DNA of 64,000 bases from Clitopilus passeckerianus (GCA_944990035.1 CALYLX010000078.1:91967-155966); one strand, 5' to 3'; numbered from the stretch's first letter, positions 45,001 through 57,632 are shown. Translations and numbers: made by a program. Notes: generated by a model not told the origin, from the sequence alone.

Positions 45001-48000
45001 AACGCATTTGGTCGATCAGCGTAATGAGCCTGAGGGCGCGCAGGGCTTTGAGGGATCTCGTGAAACGCGATAATCCACCAATGAATATAAGCCCGGTAAT
45101 GACATTGACAAGTATGCCAACCATGATGCCAAAATCCATGATGTTCCACTTGCTCCGGACGTATGCATTAGGGGTAAATGCGAAGCCGTCAGCGATGATC
45201 TTGATGAGAAATTCAACCACAAGGGCGAAGCCAAAGACGGTCTCCGCAACATCGAACCATGCACCTTGCTGAGAACCATATCGCTGGAAGTACTCTCGTC
45301 GGTATGTGGGTGTGGCAATGCTTTCAACTACGATCCCGCCAATTACGGTGAGCAAGAGCAGGAGTTGGAAGATGGGATGAGCAATTGGAGAGTAGGGCTC
45401 GCCAAAAATGCGCTCCCCGTTGGCTGGCTGGACCAGCTTCTGGCACATCCTGCGTAGGATATTCTTCTGCGAGAAAATCCAGAATGTCTTGTCATAGGAT
45501 GGGTGATTGCGGATAAAGTCGGCTTTCTGTGCCCTCCTCTCTGCGAGAACGTCGTTGATGTCTTCTACAGGGCCTTCGGGATTCACGGAGGCGAGAAGCT
45601 CGCTAATAACGGCTGAATACCATTGGCCGCTATAGTTAAGAAATGTACTCACAGATGCCGGTTAACCTCGTCGTCCGGCATTGTTCCCTCTCGATGGTGT
45701 CTGAGGGTTGCAAGGGGGACCTCGTAGGGATCCGAAGACCCAGCAAACAAACGTTCGAGGGCATTTAGTGACTTTGAGGAGTAATGTCGAGGCATAGACC
45801 TTCCGGGTGCTTCGTTAGAGGGCTGCAATAGCAATTCAGTGAATTTCTCCTAACGGGGTGGGACGACATACCATAGATGTCCTTGCTCCCGTCCTGAGCA
45901 TGTTGTTGTCCTGCACTATTGACTTCTGCATAGGGAGAATCAAATTCGCAGGCAGAGCGTCCACCTTGACCCTGACGGGATTGGCTTTGACCCATCGATA
46001 TGGGTTAAAGCGACGGAGCCACGCGGGAGAACCTCTTGCTGCTTGGCGGCTGGCCCAGTACTTTGATGCCTGCTCCCCCTTTTTAGCCTCTTCTGCGACT
46101 TCGAAGTTCTCGTTGATGACGGCAATAAACATCTGTAGAACGATGACTGGAATAGAGTTTAGCATTGTGATGAAGTCAGAATGATGAGCTCACAATTGGC
46201 AAACAACATCCAGGAGGCGATGAAGACTGCGACAATAACAGTCTGTCCAAGACGAGCTTCTGCCCCAGTAGCGGTGTAGAGAACATCAGTCCAATTCTCG
46301 GAAGAAAAGACTTTGTAAACACCCAAGAAGGCATTCCACAGTTCCCCGAAATTCATTGCAGCATCCTCACCAACGTCGCCTCTCAGCAGTTGGACGGAAA
46401 TCAACGCCGAGATATAGTTAATGAGAATCAGGAACAGCGTCATGTTCGCTAGACCGTACATGTTGCCAAATACTGCGAGCTGCAAACGATTGTCAGTCAC
46501 ATAACATGTCAGATGATAGAATCACTCACCAGCAAGGGTTTCATGCGAGGAACGACCAGGATAACACGATAAAATCGGGCCAACTGGAATATCGTGAACC
46601 AAGGATAAACGGCCGAGTTCCGTATGAACGGAATCTGAATGACACTGGATCCAATGGCCAGCACGAGATCAAGCACATTGTTCCCATGCCAGAAGAAACT
46701 CCGCCATTCAGGTAGAGATGCCAGCACCCGAAGGATTATCTCGACGTCGAAAGCAAGAGTTATGATGAGCTCTCCCCAAAAGAGCACTGCTTCGTGTGTC
46801 TCCTCCATATCCACCGTTCTGCTGGCTTGCAGCCCAAGGGAGATCAGGGCTAGCAGCACCCAAAACCAGTGGGTGTAACGGCAAATTTCACGCGCAAGGT
46901 TGGTGCCACGGTTCTTTCTGGATTCGGCAGCGGTCCAAGCCTCGTCTTGATCGTCGGAGATTGTTACAAGCCTAAAGACATATTGAGTGGAAGAAGACGC
47001 AAAAAAAATCGTCAACGTACGGCGCTGCACCGAAGGCACTCTTTTTGGTCTGAGAACGAATGGCGGAGAAGGTGTTTGTGATCACGGCAACGAAGAGGTT
47101 GATGAGCCAGAAGTTGAGCACGATGACCGCTATGATGAAGAAGAAGCAAGACACGAAGAACTCCGCGTCAATCATAGAGTACATCACAGGAGTCCACTAC
47201 GAGTCGGTTAGCACCGCAGAAAAACTAGCTAAAATGCAAGCATCTCATACCCCGTTAGCAGTTGCGACTATAACCACCTGAAGAGTCGAATACCATATCG
47301 TGTCGAAGTTCTCAACACCATTGGAAGGATTGTCATGTTCCTTGAGACAAGTTAGCGTGTGGCATGTGGCATAGTCAAGTATCTTACCTTGCAGACTTGA
47401 CCCAGTGGACAAATGTACCCCTTGGTTGAAGATGAATGGTCCCCATCCAGTTGTATGTATCCAATAGGGTTGAAGTTGCCTGGGTCAATATAGCCTCCGC
47501 AAGTCTGCTCAAGCTCAATCTCATCCACGCCAAGTGCTGGGCTAAGAACGCAAGTTCGCCGTAGTGAGCCTTTGAACGATTGGATACCGATGATTCTGCA
47601 ACCCGAGATTAATGTGTTTATCTTGAAAAGACGAGAGTAAACGAAGCCCACGAGAAAAGAACCATCGCAAATAATACAAAATATGCGACTTGTGTGAGGA
47701 GCGGCCGAGCGGTCTTCAGGGAATGCATGATAGTCTATTTCGGCAAAGTCAGAATTTCACGACAGGAAAGATAATGATGAGGTCCTGACCGTTGTTCCAG
47801 ATGTGATAGTCAGCAACCTTGCTGTCCTAAGGACACTCAGAGCCCGAAATACCCCAATGTGATACCGTCCCCTCTCTTCACCAAACATGGCCAAAAAAAA
47901 AGTTATCCAGAAGCTCAAGATGGCAATAAAGTCTATCCTGGTCCAGCTTTGTCTGAGATAAGGAACGTTGCGATGGGCCTTGTCGTGTATATGGGTAATG

Positions 48001-49674
48001 TTGAGCCTGAACGGCAAGGCAAGCGAATCCTTGGTGTCTGAGCGCATAACTTCAGACATATATGTTGCTTGGGGCGGGGACCTGACGGTATCATGGATCC
48101 CCTTCGCTGCATTGCGTAGTTTCTCTGTCAATGGGTTGACAGGTTCCTCTTGCAATCCGGCAGTAAGAGTCACTTGAGACCCAGGAACCGTATTAGGATA
48201 CGGAGAGCGTGGTGGTCGGGCCCTGAGTTCGAAAGGGCGGAGTAGGTTGCTCCTGAATCGCCGTATTTTCTGGGTGATAGTACCTCCTCTACCTAGGTTT
48301 CCTTGCGAGAGAGATCCGACACGGTCCAGGGATCCCATAGAGCTGTGAGTAGGTGTCGGCGGAAACACATTATTGCTGGAGCTGAATGGTGACCGAAATA
48401 TTGAACTGAAAGGAATGTCGGGGTCCAGAAGGAAGCCAGAGACACATATTCGTGCAAAAGCTTCTAGGCTGTAACAATTCGGTCAGTTGAGCTCGTTAAA
48501 TGTCATGGAAAGGAGCCATACGTGAAGATAACAAATAATACAAAAAGGACCCAATCCTCCCAGGAATGGAAATACCCCCTGACACGAGGAGGGAGGACGG
48601 ATCCGTCAGAGGTCGAAAGGGTCAAAGGAGAGGCTGCCTGTATTGACAGGACGATAGCATTAACAATTATTAGCACAAGTATTGTGGGCTCAGTCCACCT
48701 GTAAATTCTTGTTAGCTTGCTAAGGAAACGAAAAACAGTGGTACGCACGGGTTTACAAGGAAATTGAACAAATTTAGTCGAAGTTCACTTTCCGGCCCCA
48801 AACACCCCAGCGTCCGCCCACGTATCGGCAGAATCTTCTTCAAGTCATGCATAGGCTCCTCCGCCTCCTCGTCCGGCTTCGCTACACGTGGCACATCCTC
48901 CGTTCCGTCACCCAATTGAATTTGATTCTCCAACCCAGCAGATGCCAAATTGACGACACGAACGGAAGCTCGTCGTAAATTATGGGACATCGACTTGAGG
49001 GCGCTCCCAGTCTTCTTGAGCGGGGAGGCGGGGGCGCTATACCGCAGAGTGCTTTTCCGCCGTGAACGAGGCGGCATGGCAGCAGTATGTTCGGGGTCGT
49101 CTGAAGAATCGTATTCATCCTCCCCTGCGTTCTTCGACATGTTGGAAGTCAAATGAGCCTCATCATCCTCTCTATGTCCATCCTCCCGTTCATCCTCCGA
49201 TGCGATTCTGAATGTAGACCTTGAGGACCCGGCGAGAGGTGGCGGGTAGTCATGGATGACGTCCGATGCCTGGCTGATTCTGTACATAGCAGTGGGCGAA
49301 AAAGCACGGTCATCCGCTCCGGAGATGGGATCTTCAGAAGGTGAAGGTGAATATTTGGATCCAGAACTCAATCCAGAGCTCAAAGCCGATGAAGCCAGGG
49401 GAGCGGAATGTTGGCTGTTCTCGAATGTGTCGAAACGTAGGGGGTCCTGGTCAGCTTCGGTCAACCTTTTACTCCAGCTGGTCCTTCTTCGTGCAAACGA
49501 CCTGCGACTGTCCGAAGGGTCTAGAGACGGGGATGGGGAAGAAGGGGCTGAAGCTAGGATTCCGGCAGGTGAGCCCGATAAGTCGATTCCGGAGGAGGAA
49601 ATGGATGATTTGGGCGTCTTCGGGCGCTGAAAATGGTAGTCGTGTGTGTCCATAGGCTTCAAGGACAAAAACAA
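42011..49674 (-). CDS. CCH1: Voltage-gated-type calcium channel alpha subunit Cch1
   Basis: Cch1 with Mid1 forms the fungal high-affinity calcium channel of the plasma membrane. Four ion-channel repeats are visible: I (about 48750-46970), II (47000-46190), III (45500-44540) and IV (44500-43380), on many short exons. Voltage-sensor-like S4 segments have reduced charge ([29 protein letters not shown]). Pore segments read ATANGW (I), SSENW (II), SLEGW (III) and SVG-EGW (IV, split by an intron), so the filter is N-E-E-E. The N-terminal 320 residues are Ser-rich and disordered. The C-terminal cytoplasmic part (43060-42040) ends [18 protein letters not shown], stop at 42011-42013. The start is 49674 or 49653 (MDTHDYHF). 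The protein has roughly 2,000 residues; not every exon joint was fixed. Confidence 0.93.
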
Positions 49675-49910
49675 TGAGCGCGTCGCCGCGCTGGGGACGA
49701 CGTTGGCGAGTTGAATGGCGTCCAGAGGACTACTAAGTCGAAATTACAGTACTAGCGTGGGAATTTGGACTTGGCAATCATTTGTACACTGCGCACATCT
49801 GCCCTGGAGACGAAACGGCATCATACCGCCGCACAGGGTATTCAGAATCAAAGGGGATAAATTTAATATTCCTATCGTATGCTACAAAAAGGAATTGTAC
49901 GCAGGGAACT

Positions 49911-51057
49911 CTAACCTACCATGCTACGTTTTCTGCCACGTAAACGAACTGAACCAACAAAGGTTAGAGTTGAGGGTGGCAACAAGAAATCAAAATACAC
50001 ATTACCATCATCAAGCCTCCTGCTGATTGTGTTCCAATCTTTTCCCATCTTCTTCGCGTAAGCAGTGAGAACAGAGGCAAAGAGTGGCTCAGACTCCGGG
50101 TGGGTGGATGCAAAGGCCCTTTCCAGGACGTAAAGGTCGACAGCCTTGTCTTCTATAAGTGTTGAGATGTAAGAAAGACCGAAATCGATCAAAACCTAGG
50201 CGAAATGAGTGATGTAGACGCAGCACTTGCACCCGACCTACCAGTTCAGTAAAATTGTTCGTATCTGGTGAGGAAAACGACGATGGATGCCTAAGCATCA
50301 TATTGGAAGTTGTGAGATCTCCGTGAATAATATCTGCCGCATGCATCTTTGCCAGCTCAATACCGATGAGTTGCATCAACTGCTCTGCAACCGATTGTCA
50401 GTATAGAACCCTACATGGGCGAAACGCTCGCACCTGTATCAACTCCGTATTCTTTTAGAGGTTCCTCATTGCTGTCAGAATGATCTTCAAGGGGTTCAAC
50501 CCCTTCATCATCGGCACCTCCTGGTAACAGTCGTCTCACACTCTTCCCCTCGACCCATTCAAGGCCTAAAGCTCCCGCTGCTGCGTCGACCATCCGCAGG
50601 CCGGGTACATGGACACCGGAGCTAACATTAAGAAGTAGTCAGCCTGACATTGAGCAAGTAAAAGAAAAAAAAATTGAAGCCTTGGAGCCCGTAATGCAGA
50701 GCCCATGCGCAGTCGCAGTCAGGGCGGGGTGTTACCATTCCTCAGCTCCCAGACCACCACGATACCCCAACTCACCGGAGACATTTCAGTAGCGCTCTGG
50801 CCTCGCCTGCGACCCGCGAGCGCGTCAAAGTATTGTCAAGGGTGGGATGTCGATAGTTCTTTTGGAAGCGGTGCTTCACTAGGATCGACGGACCATCCAA
50901 AGTTAAATTTGCCTTGTAGACTTTCTGTCGGTCGAAGAAAATGTCCGTGAGGACTGAGGTTTCATCAAGGACATGATCGAAGTAGACTTGCAGCTTCAGC
51001 TCCTTGAGATATCGGCGTTGCAGCCTCGAGCAGCGTTGCGAATGAAGGAGATCCCAT
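49911..51057 (-). CDS. BUD32: KEOPS complex kinase Bud32 (PRPK)
   Basis: Bud32 is the small atypical kinase/ATPase of KEOPS, needed for t6A37 modification of tRNA and for telomere and transcription functions. Exons: 50992-51057, 50776-50924, 50434-50621, 50242-50384, 50006-50195 and 49911-49948. Seen are ISQGAEA-KVYKA (the family's Gly-rich region), [16 protein letters not shown] with the catalytic Lys, the RVAGEARAL helix, the catalytic loop [18 protein letters not shown], and the exact family C-terminus [12 protein letters not shown]. The residue after GAEA is Lys where most members have Arg or another residue. Intron 1 has donor GCAAGT (GC-AG); with it the reading phase is kept. The gene is tandem to CCH1 and divergent from the next gene. 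Confidence 0.95.
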
Positions 51058-51368
51058 TGCCAACGAAATTAAAACCAGTAGGAGCCGTCGGCGTCAGAGT
51101 CCCTGACCGAACAAGCTACTGTGCACACCGATCAAATGTTTGGTTTTATTAAGATCTAAGGCCAATAAGCCCCAACCCGAGGAAAACGGTAACTGTTCCC
51201 GTCCGCTGTTCCTTGACCTTGTACATCCTTCAACGTCAACGTTAATCCCATACCTCAGACGATTCGAAGCGGATCGAGTTCGGCGCGCTCACAGGCAACT
51301 AACTTCCTCAAACTCGCATATTCTCGACCCCGACGACCTCTCCTGTCTGAACGGGGAGCACTGTAATC
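51058..51368. other. Divergent intergenic region
   Basis: 311 bp between the start of BUD32 and the next plus-strand gene. The open frame at 51140-51376 in it lacks support. Confidence 0.5.
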
Positions 51369-52044
51369 ATGCCTGAGCAATGTACGCGTATTTTGAATCC
51401 TGTTTACGATCATCTATAGCAGTAAATCGAAGCCCAATATGCACAGGCCGCTCATGTCCCTCTAATCAAATCTCCGAGCTTGCGTGTCCCTCGTCCTGTA
51501 AGCTATCTCCACCCAACTTGACTTAGGAACCTCCCGCCAATGATCCGCCCTTCAAGGTGGAATTACCCCCTGATATTCATCCGCTACCCGCCTCTGTAAC
51601 GGCCTATGTGAGTAATAATGCTCTGAAATATACGCCAACCGCGTTCTCACTGTATTTGGGCATGAACTAAATGGAACATTGTACCAGTTTGTCTATCCGT
51701 TCACACTGGAGCCGCACGTCATCACGCTTGAATCCTCACGCAGAACCACCATAGCCGCGCATGCCGCTCGCCGAGAGGCGTACCTCCAGTCTCGCGAAGA
51801 TGAGAAAGAACGCAGGAAGCGTGACGCTTTGCGGAAGATCGCACCTGGGTTTGTGCCACAGGCAACCCCGTTGGTCCCGACCCGCGCAGGAGGTGCTGCG
51901 CTTAGCGGTGGTTTCGATGCAGGAAGTACACAAGCGCCTTCACAGGGACCAACTCACAAACACACAAGGTCGGTTATGGAGGATTTAGTCGATCAGCTAG
52001 CAGCACTAGATTCCGGCTCCAATGTAACCGGTAGGCAGCTGTAA
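51369..52044 (+). CDS. Small basic protein of unknown function (171 aa)
   Basis: Four exons fit in phase: 51369-51381 (13 nt), 51433-51497, 51527-51607 and 51688-52044. The N-terminal half is Pro-rich (LRVPRPEPPANDPPFKVELPPDIHPLP) and leads into YPFTLEPHVITLESSRR. A charged helix follows (AARREAYLQSREDEKERRKRDALRKIAPGF), then a Ser/Thr-rich tail with a short helix (MEDLVDQLAALD). The first intron ends in GAAG, a weak acceptor, but this is the only solution that keeps the frame. No named family was recognised. The charged helix suggests a protein- or RNA-binding accessory factor, which is inference. Confidence 0.65.
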
Positions 52045-54094
52045 TGACGACTTTTTTCAAAAAACCCACGAGCCGCTTGCTCTTAGCATTCAATGTGCTA
52101 TTTTCCACCTGCTAACATTCCACCAATCGTCTCCAAAAACTTTCGACAGGAAGAACATCCGGCTAATGGACGACAGCGTAATATGTGTGCTCGTCATTTT
52201 GCGTTGAACACCGGTTTGATCTGCGTGCCAAGATTTCGCGTTTACCTTATCCTGGAAGTGTGCTATACATACACCATCCTTTTCTCAATCCACACCTGGA
52301 GAAATCACACAACGCCGAGTCAGATGCCCGCCTTTTCGTCATGCAAATCACCTAGTGAGCTCCCCTAACGAAGTTACATTGAAATGAATACCCTACCCCC
52401 TAGAATCTCTGATCATGAGTACCTTGTATGGCCCGATCAAAGGAAAGTCCCCATACCAGTCGTTCCATTGATATCTACATACATCATTCCAGCCTGCAAA
52501 CATAAGGCTACATCTCGAACTGGAAGCCAGTCATTCCGGCGACATCCAAGTCCGGGTCCTGCAAGGACCAAAGATACCAAGTTTAGACCACCATACATGT
52601 GTACGCTGATGATTCTGTGGCTTATGGGGACGGTTCAAGATCCTCGTCGCCTGTTTAGGACTAGCCGCCTGACCAAAGTTCTTCGGCCATGGACGCGATG
52701 GCGAAATCCACACACTCACTATGCGTCTAGCCGTCGGTGTCAGCACTGCCGGTTACTTGATTGGAAGGAATGAGGGGTTGATTTTGGTTTCCCGTGCTGG
52801 AGATGAACAAAGATGGGTCCACCGTCACACACCAACAATCGTTACACATGATGTAAGTAGGATATACAAGGTCGAGGTCATAGCCCAGATCTCAGTTCCG
52901 GGACAAGGCGCCCCTATACTATCAAGGCTGGCTCACTTCATTGGAAGACGAGGAAGAATAACCTCCGTAGATCGTTGTTTGTTTTTGGAATATTCCATCA
53001 GCAGCTTTGGAAGAAGACGCCCGGCCACTTGTAGGCACGAAGACAGTGCGATGTTGTCGGCGCGCCCATCCCATTTGATACTTTCTGAATATCCATATCA
53101 GACTTGCGATGATGTCCCTGTAGATACCCAGCGCACAGTTGCTCAAATGGATTTTGTTGGGCGAGAGATCAGTCTTCCGTGGACGGAAGACTATGTTCGC
53201 CTTTCATGCAATATCAAAATATACTCTGGTACCATCCACCGAGGATCGGTAGTCCATCAAAGATGAACGATTAGTGACCTGCAATACAAATTTGAAGCTC
53301 TGGCCACATTCTGAGTGCTGGGCTGGCGGGCCGGGCGCTACTTCTACGAGATGGGCAAGATAAGGCAGAATCGGTCATGCGACCATATAGAGGGGGAAAT
53401 GCCGTTGTCGCCGACGAACTTATCAGTGAAGAGCTTCACGGGGCTTTGATTTGAGCGCTGTGAAAGAGGCGCCAAGGAAGACGGTACAATGTTCAGTTCA
53501 TTGGAATACTACTCACGGCATGAGAAGACGACTCTGAGATATCCGAACATTCTATTCATGTCGGGATCTCACTCCTCTGTATGCCGACCTATCTCATGGC
53601 TCGATGTGATCATTCACTGTCATATCGTGTCAAAAATTGAATTTAATCTCATAGTCGGCAATGTAGGTCACTATCCCTCGTCAGAAATTTTGGACGTGGT
53701 GTATAAAGCTCCAGTGTGGGCTGTCAACCACAGTTGCGCAGCTCTTTTTGGCTCCAAAATTGTTTCCAGCAGACTGTCCGTGCGGCGTTGAGGGCTTGAA
53801 AGCGGTCAGGTTCAAATGTGGGAGCGTCGGTCGAGATCAGACGCCGACGTGCTTGCGTGACACAAACAGCGTGCATCATGATATGGTTGACAAATGGGTT
53901 TCGGTCGCGTCCATCGCACTGGCCGGACACTTGCCTCAAGCGACCACCTGGTTCACTTCGCCATGGGTCCAGCGCGAATTCCAAAAAAGAATTTTTTATG
54001 CCCGTGCCTCATGATCGTCAATGAGGTCCATCCGTAGTACTATAAAGACTCGGATCCATTTGCTCAACTCGTTGCTTCCTACACTAAATCGCTC
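52045..54094. other. 2-kb region without recognisable genes
   Basis: The longest stretch without a supported gene. A plus-strand open frame of 181 codons (52721-53266) and an overlapping minus-strand frame (52922-53146, with a hydrophobic DIIASLIWIF) occur. Neither has recognised similarity or a coherent exon chain. The region may hold a decayed gene or element; no inverted repeats or TA-flanked ends were found by eye. Confidence 0.45.
54041..54047 (+). promoter_or_regulatory. TATA box of the P450 gene
   Basis: TATAAAG 54 bp upstream of the ATG at 54095. Confidence 0.5.
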
Positions 54095-56360
54095 ATGGAT
54101 CCCGCTCGCTACAACATACGAGTGCTCCTGGGATTCTCAAGGACATTTGTTCTTCCCGTTGTGGCTCTATCGTCTGCCTTGAGACTCACAGGCAAACATC
54201 TAGGGATCTGGAGTTTCCCAGCTCATCTGGGGTTCATGATCTTGTGCTCTTATCTGAGTGCACTCGTCTCGGAGTACCGTTACGCTAGAGAGGCTGGCCA
54301 GCTCAATGCGAAGCGAATACCCCGAGTGGTCGGGAAATGGCCTGGTAACATCGATATCCTGCTTCAGATGCTGGCAGCATTCAAAGATAGCTATGTTATG
54401 GATGTCTACCTCAGACTCTTCGAAGAATACCAGTGCACGACTTTGAATCTTAGAATACTGTGGTCTGATGCCGTGGGTTCAGCCAATCTTACGGTGTGGT
54501 CATTTGTATTCATTCGTTGCTCGAACAGATCATTACGATGGATCAAGAACACCAGAAATTCATTCTTGCAACTGGATTCAACCATTTCTGGCGAGGAAGG
54601 GCACAGAAAGAGCGAATGTGAGCATAATATAGACAATACAGCTTTCGGTAAACTCAGATTTGTACAGGGAGACCTTCTTGGGCGAGGGTATCTTTAACCG
54701 CGATGACGAGGTACGAATCCGTTCATACCCGTTTTGCCCTTGACTAACAACTTTTTAAAGATATGGAAGATGGTTCGTAACCAAATAAGCTTTTACTCCG
54801 TCGTCAAAAACTCATAAAACCGAATAGCACCGCTCAAACGCGCGTCCCTTCTTCGCTAGGGAGCGTATCCTCGATTTCGACATATTTGAGAAGCACTTCA
54901 CTCGTACACACGCAATCTTGACAGGGCACGAGGCCTCAAATCAGCCCACAGAGGCGCAGGATCTCTTCGCCCGTTTCACTCTTGACGCAGCATCAGAGTT
55001 TCTCTTTGGCACGAGTCTTGACACTATGTTTGCGTCGCTTCCAGTTCCTGGAAAGACGCCAATGGGCGCTCGAGGTTCGGCTACAGTTGATGAATGGGGG
55101 TCCTTTGCGGGCGCTTTTGAGATGGCTCAGCAAGTCGTGACCAACAGGGGCCGCATAGGATACCTCTGGCCCCTGTTCGAGCTGTTCGGAGACAAGATGG
55201 CCCCTCACGCTAAACTTATCCGCGACTGGCTTGATCCCTTGGTTAATCGCGCAATCGAGGACAAGCAAACTATCGAGAAGGCCGGCATCTCAAGTCCCTT
55301 GACAGATAAAACCTTTTTGGAACATTTGGTGGATTATACTCAAGGTCGGTGATCACTGCAGTCCGGTGCATTCTTGCGTACTGAGCATCTGGCAGATCCT
55401 ATCCTGATTAGAGATCAACTCCTGAGCATGCTACTAGCAGCCCGAGATACCGTATGTTGGTATATCACAAGCGCCCCAGCGCCTTTACTAACGCCTGCAT
55501 TCCATAGACTGCGTGTGTCCTGACCTACGTTACATACTTCATGGCCATCCACCCGGAAATTACAAACCGCCTACGAGAGGAAGTACTAGAACATTGTGGG
55601 CCTTGCGCTCCGCCGACTTATGACCAGATCAGGCAACTCAAATACAGTGAGTCACCCAAAGTCATCTCCGTCTCGAACCTTTATGTCTAAACGCAACTTT
55701 CACTAGTGCGGGCCGTTCTAAATGAGACAATGCGCCTGTTTCCCCCTGTGCCTCTAAACGTCCGCGAAACGCGCCCAGGGTCCCCGGTCCTCCTGCCGCC
55801 TTCAGATGCCACACATCCGTCGGATGACTGCCGTCCTATTTACGTCCCAGGGGGCACTCACTTCATTTATATGCCTCTGCTTATGCAGCGGAACCAGGCC
55901 CTTTGGGGTGCTGACGCCGATGAGTTCGACCCGGATCGCTGGATGCAGCCGGATCGTATTTCGAAATTCGTGAGCAACCCGGCGATGTTTGCACCGTTTA
56001 GTGCAGGCCCACGTATTGTAAGCACTACGATTCACATCGTACATCTGTCGTTTGGCTAATGTCGCATCGATTAGTGCATTGGTCAAAACTATGCTTATAA
56101 CGAAGCCTCGTATTTCTTGGTCCGACTGCTACAAGTCTATGATCGGTTTACTTTAGCCCCCGAATACCAGCCTGAAGGGTCATTACCCCCTTCGGTGTGG
56201 AAAGAGCGGGAAGGGAGGCAAAAGGTTGAACAGATCTGGCCTGGCGCAGCAATGACACTCTTTGTGAAGGTATGTAGCCTGAATATCTCCTTTCTATTCA
56301 CGCTCACGGATCTACTTCTAGGGTGGAATGTGGGTTCGATTCCATAAAGCTTCCACATAG
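54095..56360 (+). CDS. Cytochrome P450 monooxygenase (592 aa)
   Basis: This is an ER-bound haem monooxygenase. Ten exons join in phase, ending at 56018, 56075-56269 and 56322-56360 and including a 12-nt microexon (54761-54772, IWKM). Two hydrophobic N-terminal stretches (VLPVVALSSAL, LGFMILCSYLSALV) give the membrane anchor. Key motifs are all present: the C-helix WKMHRSNARPFF, the I-helix AARDTTACVLTYV (split by an intron), ETMR of the K-helix ExxR, FDPDRW in the meander, and the haem loop FAPFSAGPRI-CIGQ with the cysteine ligand at the start of exon 9. The layout resembles the basidiomycete CYP63-like (CYP52-clan) enzymes that hydroxylate alkanes, fatty acids or xenobiotics; this sub-family is inferred. 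It is flanked by gene-poor DNA, as accessory P450s often are. Confidence 0.93.
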
Positions 56361-57056
56361 CATAATTCACATGAACTTGATACCACTGAAAGACGCTAAG
56401 AGACGCTCGTATACCCATACGTACTCTAGAGGTTCTGCTGAAGATCATTTGGATAATTCGTATTGACGATTTACGCACGAACACCTATCTCAAGTTTCCA
56501 TCTATCTTTATTACCCTTTGGATGTTGTACTTTTCTCCATATGTATATTATTCTTTCATGTACATCTTATATCACGAACACTGTTACGCCCTCGACCGCC
56601 CTTGGACCCGAGAGCATGAAGAGGAGTTGCGTGAGTATTCATTTTCAGTGGAGGGAACGCAAGATGTGAGCCTAAATTAGTATTGTCGAGCTAGTCTACG
56701 GAGCGTATATTTGACGGGGGATCGTAATATGGAGAGAGTTAGAATATGTAATTGTACGTATCATAGCGTGTGTATGTGTGCATCTGGAAACCAATGAAAT
56801 GTGGACGGGAATGGATGATGAGCGAAGCATAAGTGAGCGATGAGACGGGTAAAGACATCATAAGCGTAGATTAGCAGGACACATGGTGGAGAAGCGCCAG
56901 GGGTCCAAGAATCCAGAACTTGCCTTGGCCTGAAAGAAAGGTTGATGCAATGTCAGGAGAAATTATACGATCCACATTCGCATTCAGTACACATTGTGGT
57001 CTCGCTATGATCAAAATACAATTTAATCAGTAAATCCCATTGAACATTCTTGATGT
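56361..57056. other. Convergent intergenic gap
   Basis: AT-rich 3' flanks of the P450 and the next minus-strand gene. No feature was recognised. Confidence 0.6.
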
Positions 57057-57632
57057 TCACCTCCTCATGTCCTCAGTGCAGCAACGCTTGCAGATAAGTC
57101 TGCCGCAGCCCGGCCCAAGAGCAAAATCACATAGTGTTTGTTCGAGAGATTCCTTCAAATCAGGTGCGTCCTCGTGTTTTCGGCGTTTTCCCGCGGGTGG
57201 CGTACCAGCCATGCCCCTCAGAGTGTCAGGTATGTTGGTATTAGATGGTTGGAGGGAGAGGGCCACACGCTGAGGCGATTGAGAAGGGGTGGTATTTGGA
57301 GTAGGCGATCGCGTCAAGGAAGGTGTGGGAGGCATGGAGGAGCGAGAAGCAGTACATGTCCTAGTACAAATCGCACAGGTTGGTGTCAAGCATCTGTTCG
57401 ATTTGACCTTGAATCGTCAGAACTGGCGAGAGACAATCATCAATAGATGAACAAACCGGCTACACAGAGGTTGAGAACCTTTGACGGGGCGAAAGGCACG
57501 ACGGCACGTCGAGCAGACCAAGGATAGACTGAGAGGAGATTGGGCATCGGGCCCAAGAGCAGTTTGTACTTTCGACGCCAAAGTGTTCGATTCTGCGACT
57601 CTCCGTCGTTTTTGAGGTCGTTGAGCACCCAT
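57057..57632 (-). CDS. Small Cys-rich (probably zinc-binding) protein (170 aa)
   Basis: Two exons: 57457-57632 and 57057-57393. The basic N-terminus (MGAQRPQKRRRVAESN) could be a nuclear signal. The cysteine pairs CSTCRRAF, PLCSR-CLTPTCAICTRTC and, at the C-terminus, CGRLICKRCC are arranged like a split zinc-binding fold. A Ser/Thr/Pro-rich disordered loop of about 75 residues lies between them. This resembles a cross-brace finger with a long insert, but it is not a canonical RING or PHD. The function is unknown. The frame is clean across the intron. Confidence 0.72.

Noticed and set aside
54095..56360. A secondary-metabolite cluster around the P450
   Set aside because: No synthase, transporter or regulator lies nearby; neighbours are housekeeping or unrelated genes.
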